Assembly (NCBI RefSeq): GCF_003344345.1
Contig: NZ_QPIP01000097.1
Coordinates: forward strand, 1 to 6,411
DNA: 6,411 nucleotides
Reading direction: 5' to 3'
Origin: Wolbachia endosymbiont of Cylisticus convexus
GTDB taxonomy: Bacteria > Pseudomonadota > Alphaproteobacteria > Rickettsiales > Anaplasmataceae
Part shown: one piece after another, positions 5,491 to 6,411 of the stretch
How the letters are laid out: the number at the start of each line of letters is the position of its first letter
Position numbering within the stretch: the stretch's first letter is position 1
Made by a program: the position numbers and the translations under genes
The notes under the pieces: generated by a model
Seen by the model: only the letters and a program-made list of their open reading frames with translations
Database searches by the model: none
Told to the model about the DNA's origin: nothing

Positions 5491-6411
5491 AACTACAGTC
5501 AACATCCTAGTTCTGTAATTCTTGATATGATTTGGATCAAAAGCACTTTTGGATGTCAGGATACCGAAAATGATATGGAGTAGCTTACGCATTGCAGCTC
5601 CCACAATTGCCATATTATGCTTACCCTTCTTCTTTAGTCTTTGGCAAAAACTCACAATGATAGGATTGTGATTCTTGGCTACTATGGCAGGAAAGAAAAG
5701 GGCCTTACGTAATGTTTGTGAACCTGATTTACTTAATCTTGGTTTAGAATGTACAGATGAACCTGATGTTATATTTTTCGGTATAACTCCTGTATATGCT
5801 GCCAATTGCCTGGCATCTCTAAAAGCTTTTATGTCAGGGATTTCAGCTAAAATAGCCATTGCTGATTCCTCTCCTATTCCTGGAATAGTCAATAGAAGCT
5901 GAAAATTTTCCAACAATTCTTTGTGCTGCTTTAATAGTTTGCGTATGGAGTTTTTTATTATTTCTATTTTTTTAACTATATTCGTTGCAACAAGCATTTG
6001 CAACTTCTTTAGGCAGTCTCTCTTTTTTTTCTAGGTGGTTATTTACTAATTCTTTTAACGCAACTGAGCAACGATAAAGATGTTTTAATTTTTTCATTTC
6101 AGAAGAAGGTGGTGTCCAACGAGTTGGTTCCTGTCTTTGGCAATAATCAGCAATAATTTCTGCATCAGTCTGATCATTCTTTTGTCTTACGAGCTTACTC
6201 CTTGTATAAGATTTAATACAATAAGGATTTACAACACTAACAAAATGTCCAGCATTGTGCAGAAATTCAGCCAAAGCTTCGCTATAACAACCACATGCAT
6301 GACTTTACTTCTTCCACATTATGCTTTTGTAGAAAACTCAGCAGACCTTGAAACCCAAGATCATCGTTCTTAAAGCTCCTTTTCCTAGTTTCACGCTTTT
6401 CTTTTTTACTT
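5488..6411 (-). pseudogene. Third IS110-family (IS1111-like) transposase, frameshifted, 5' end outside window
   Basis: Reading from the window edge, the minus strand encodes KKEKRETRKRSFKNDDLGFQ and a helix ending VEEVKSCM (to 6294). About 8 nt are then missing and the frame shifts into CYSEALAEFLHNAGH, the Asp pair NDQTDAEII (about 6150-6175) and LKHLYRCSVALKEL. A second, one-base shift near 5985 leads into the C-terminal domain: LLTIPGIGEESAMAILAEI, ITSGSSVHSKPRLSKSGSQ (likely catalytic serine near 5764-5766), LRKALFFPAI and MRKLLHIIFGIL, ending with TAA at 5488-5490. The first deletion removes the E-A-T of the conserved C-M-E-A-T-G motif and so the second catalytic acidic residue. The copy is therefore inactive. 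The C-terminal style (SGSSVHSKPRLSK, SAFDP) fits the IS1111 subgroup and differs from the other two IS110 copies here. The N-terminal motif with the first Asp lies beyond 6411. Confidence 0.88.

Noticed and set aside
5972..6003. Programmed frameshifting to join the two halves of the third IS110 transposase
   Set aside because: There is no convincing slippery heptamer or stimulator, IS110 transposases are normally made from one frame, and a separate deletion upstream already disrupts this copy.
5675..6373. Two plus-strand open frames (5675-5902 and 6137-6373)
   Set aside because: Both are antisense to the IS110 transposase pseudogene, whose conserved blocks account for the sequence.
1..6411. 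tRNA, rRNA, CRISPR array or phage genes
   Set aside because: I saw no cloverleaf with a T-loop signature, no regularly spaced direct repeats and no phage-like protein motifs.

Overview
The window looks like part of a Wolbachia-type (Anaplasmataceae, Alphaproteobacteria) chromosome. This rests on the strong A+T bias, the density of insertion-sequence wreckage at several stages of decay, the mix of IS110 and IS5 transposases, and short repeats of the 'CTGGRATGACACC' type that I associate with Wolbachia intergenic DNA. The assignment comes from sequence style and remembered protein families; no search was run.

Layout. Positions 1-169 hold a short, probably broken membrane-protein reading frame. 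About 166-1375 is an IS110-family element on the minus strand. Its 315-residue transposase is intact, with the full D-E-D-D set plus a serine. The roughly 180 bases upstream of the gene start with a 13-bp hairpin and look like a bridge-RNA locus. Positions 1381-2020 are a frameshifted, truncated IS5-family transposase (minus strand). Positions 2120-2753 are a second, heavily decayed IS110 transposase of another lineage (plus strand). Positions 2754-2886 are palindromic and tandem intergenic repeats. At 2938-3630 (minus) is an intact TerC-family membrane protein, and divergent from it at 3901-5277 (plus) is an intact malonyl-CoA decarboxylase with a readable promoter and ribosome binding site. 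Positions 5401-5490 form a near-perfect 19-bp inverted repeat at the 3' edge of a third IS110 transposase pseudogene (5488-6411, minus), which runs off the window.

How the parts relate. Only two ordinary cellular genes are certain. TerC is probably a metal (manganese) exporter or metalation factor, and malonyl-CoA decarboxylase converts malonyl-CoA to acetyl-CoA. They share a 270-bp divergent intergenic region and need not be functionally linked. Both flanks are insertion-sequence deposits. The most notable content is the apparently complete IS110 element: its upstream region has the size, position and 5' hairpin expected of a bridge RNA, and 8 nt of it match the element's other end. The third IS110 has its structured region 3' of the gene instead, as expected of the IS1111-like subgroup.
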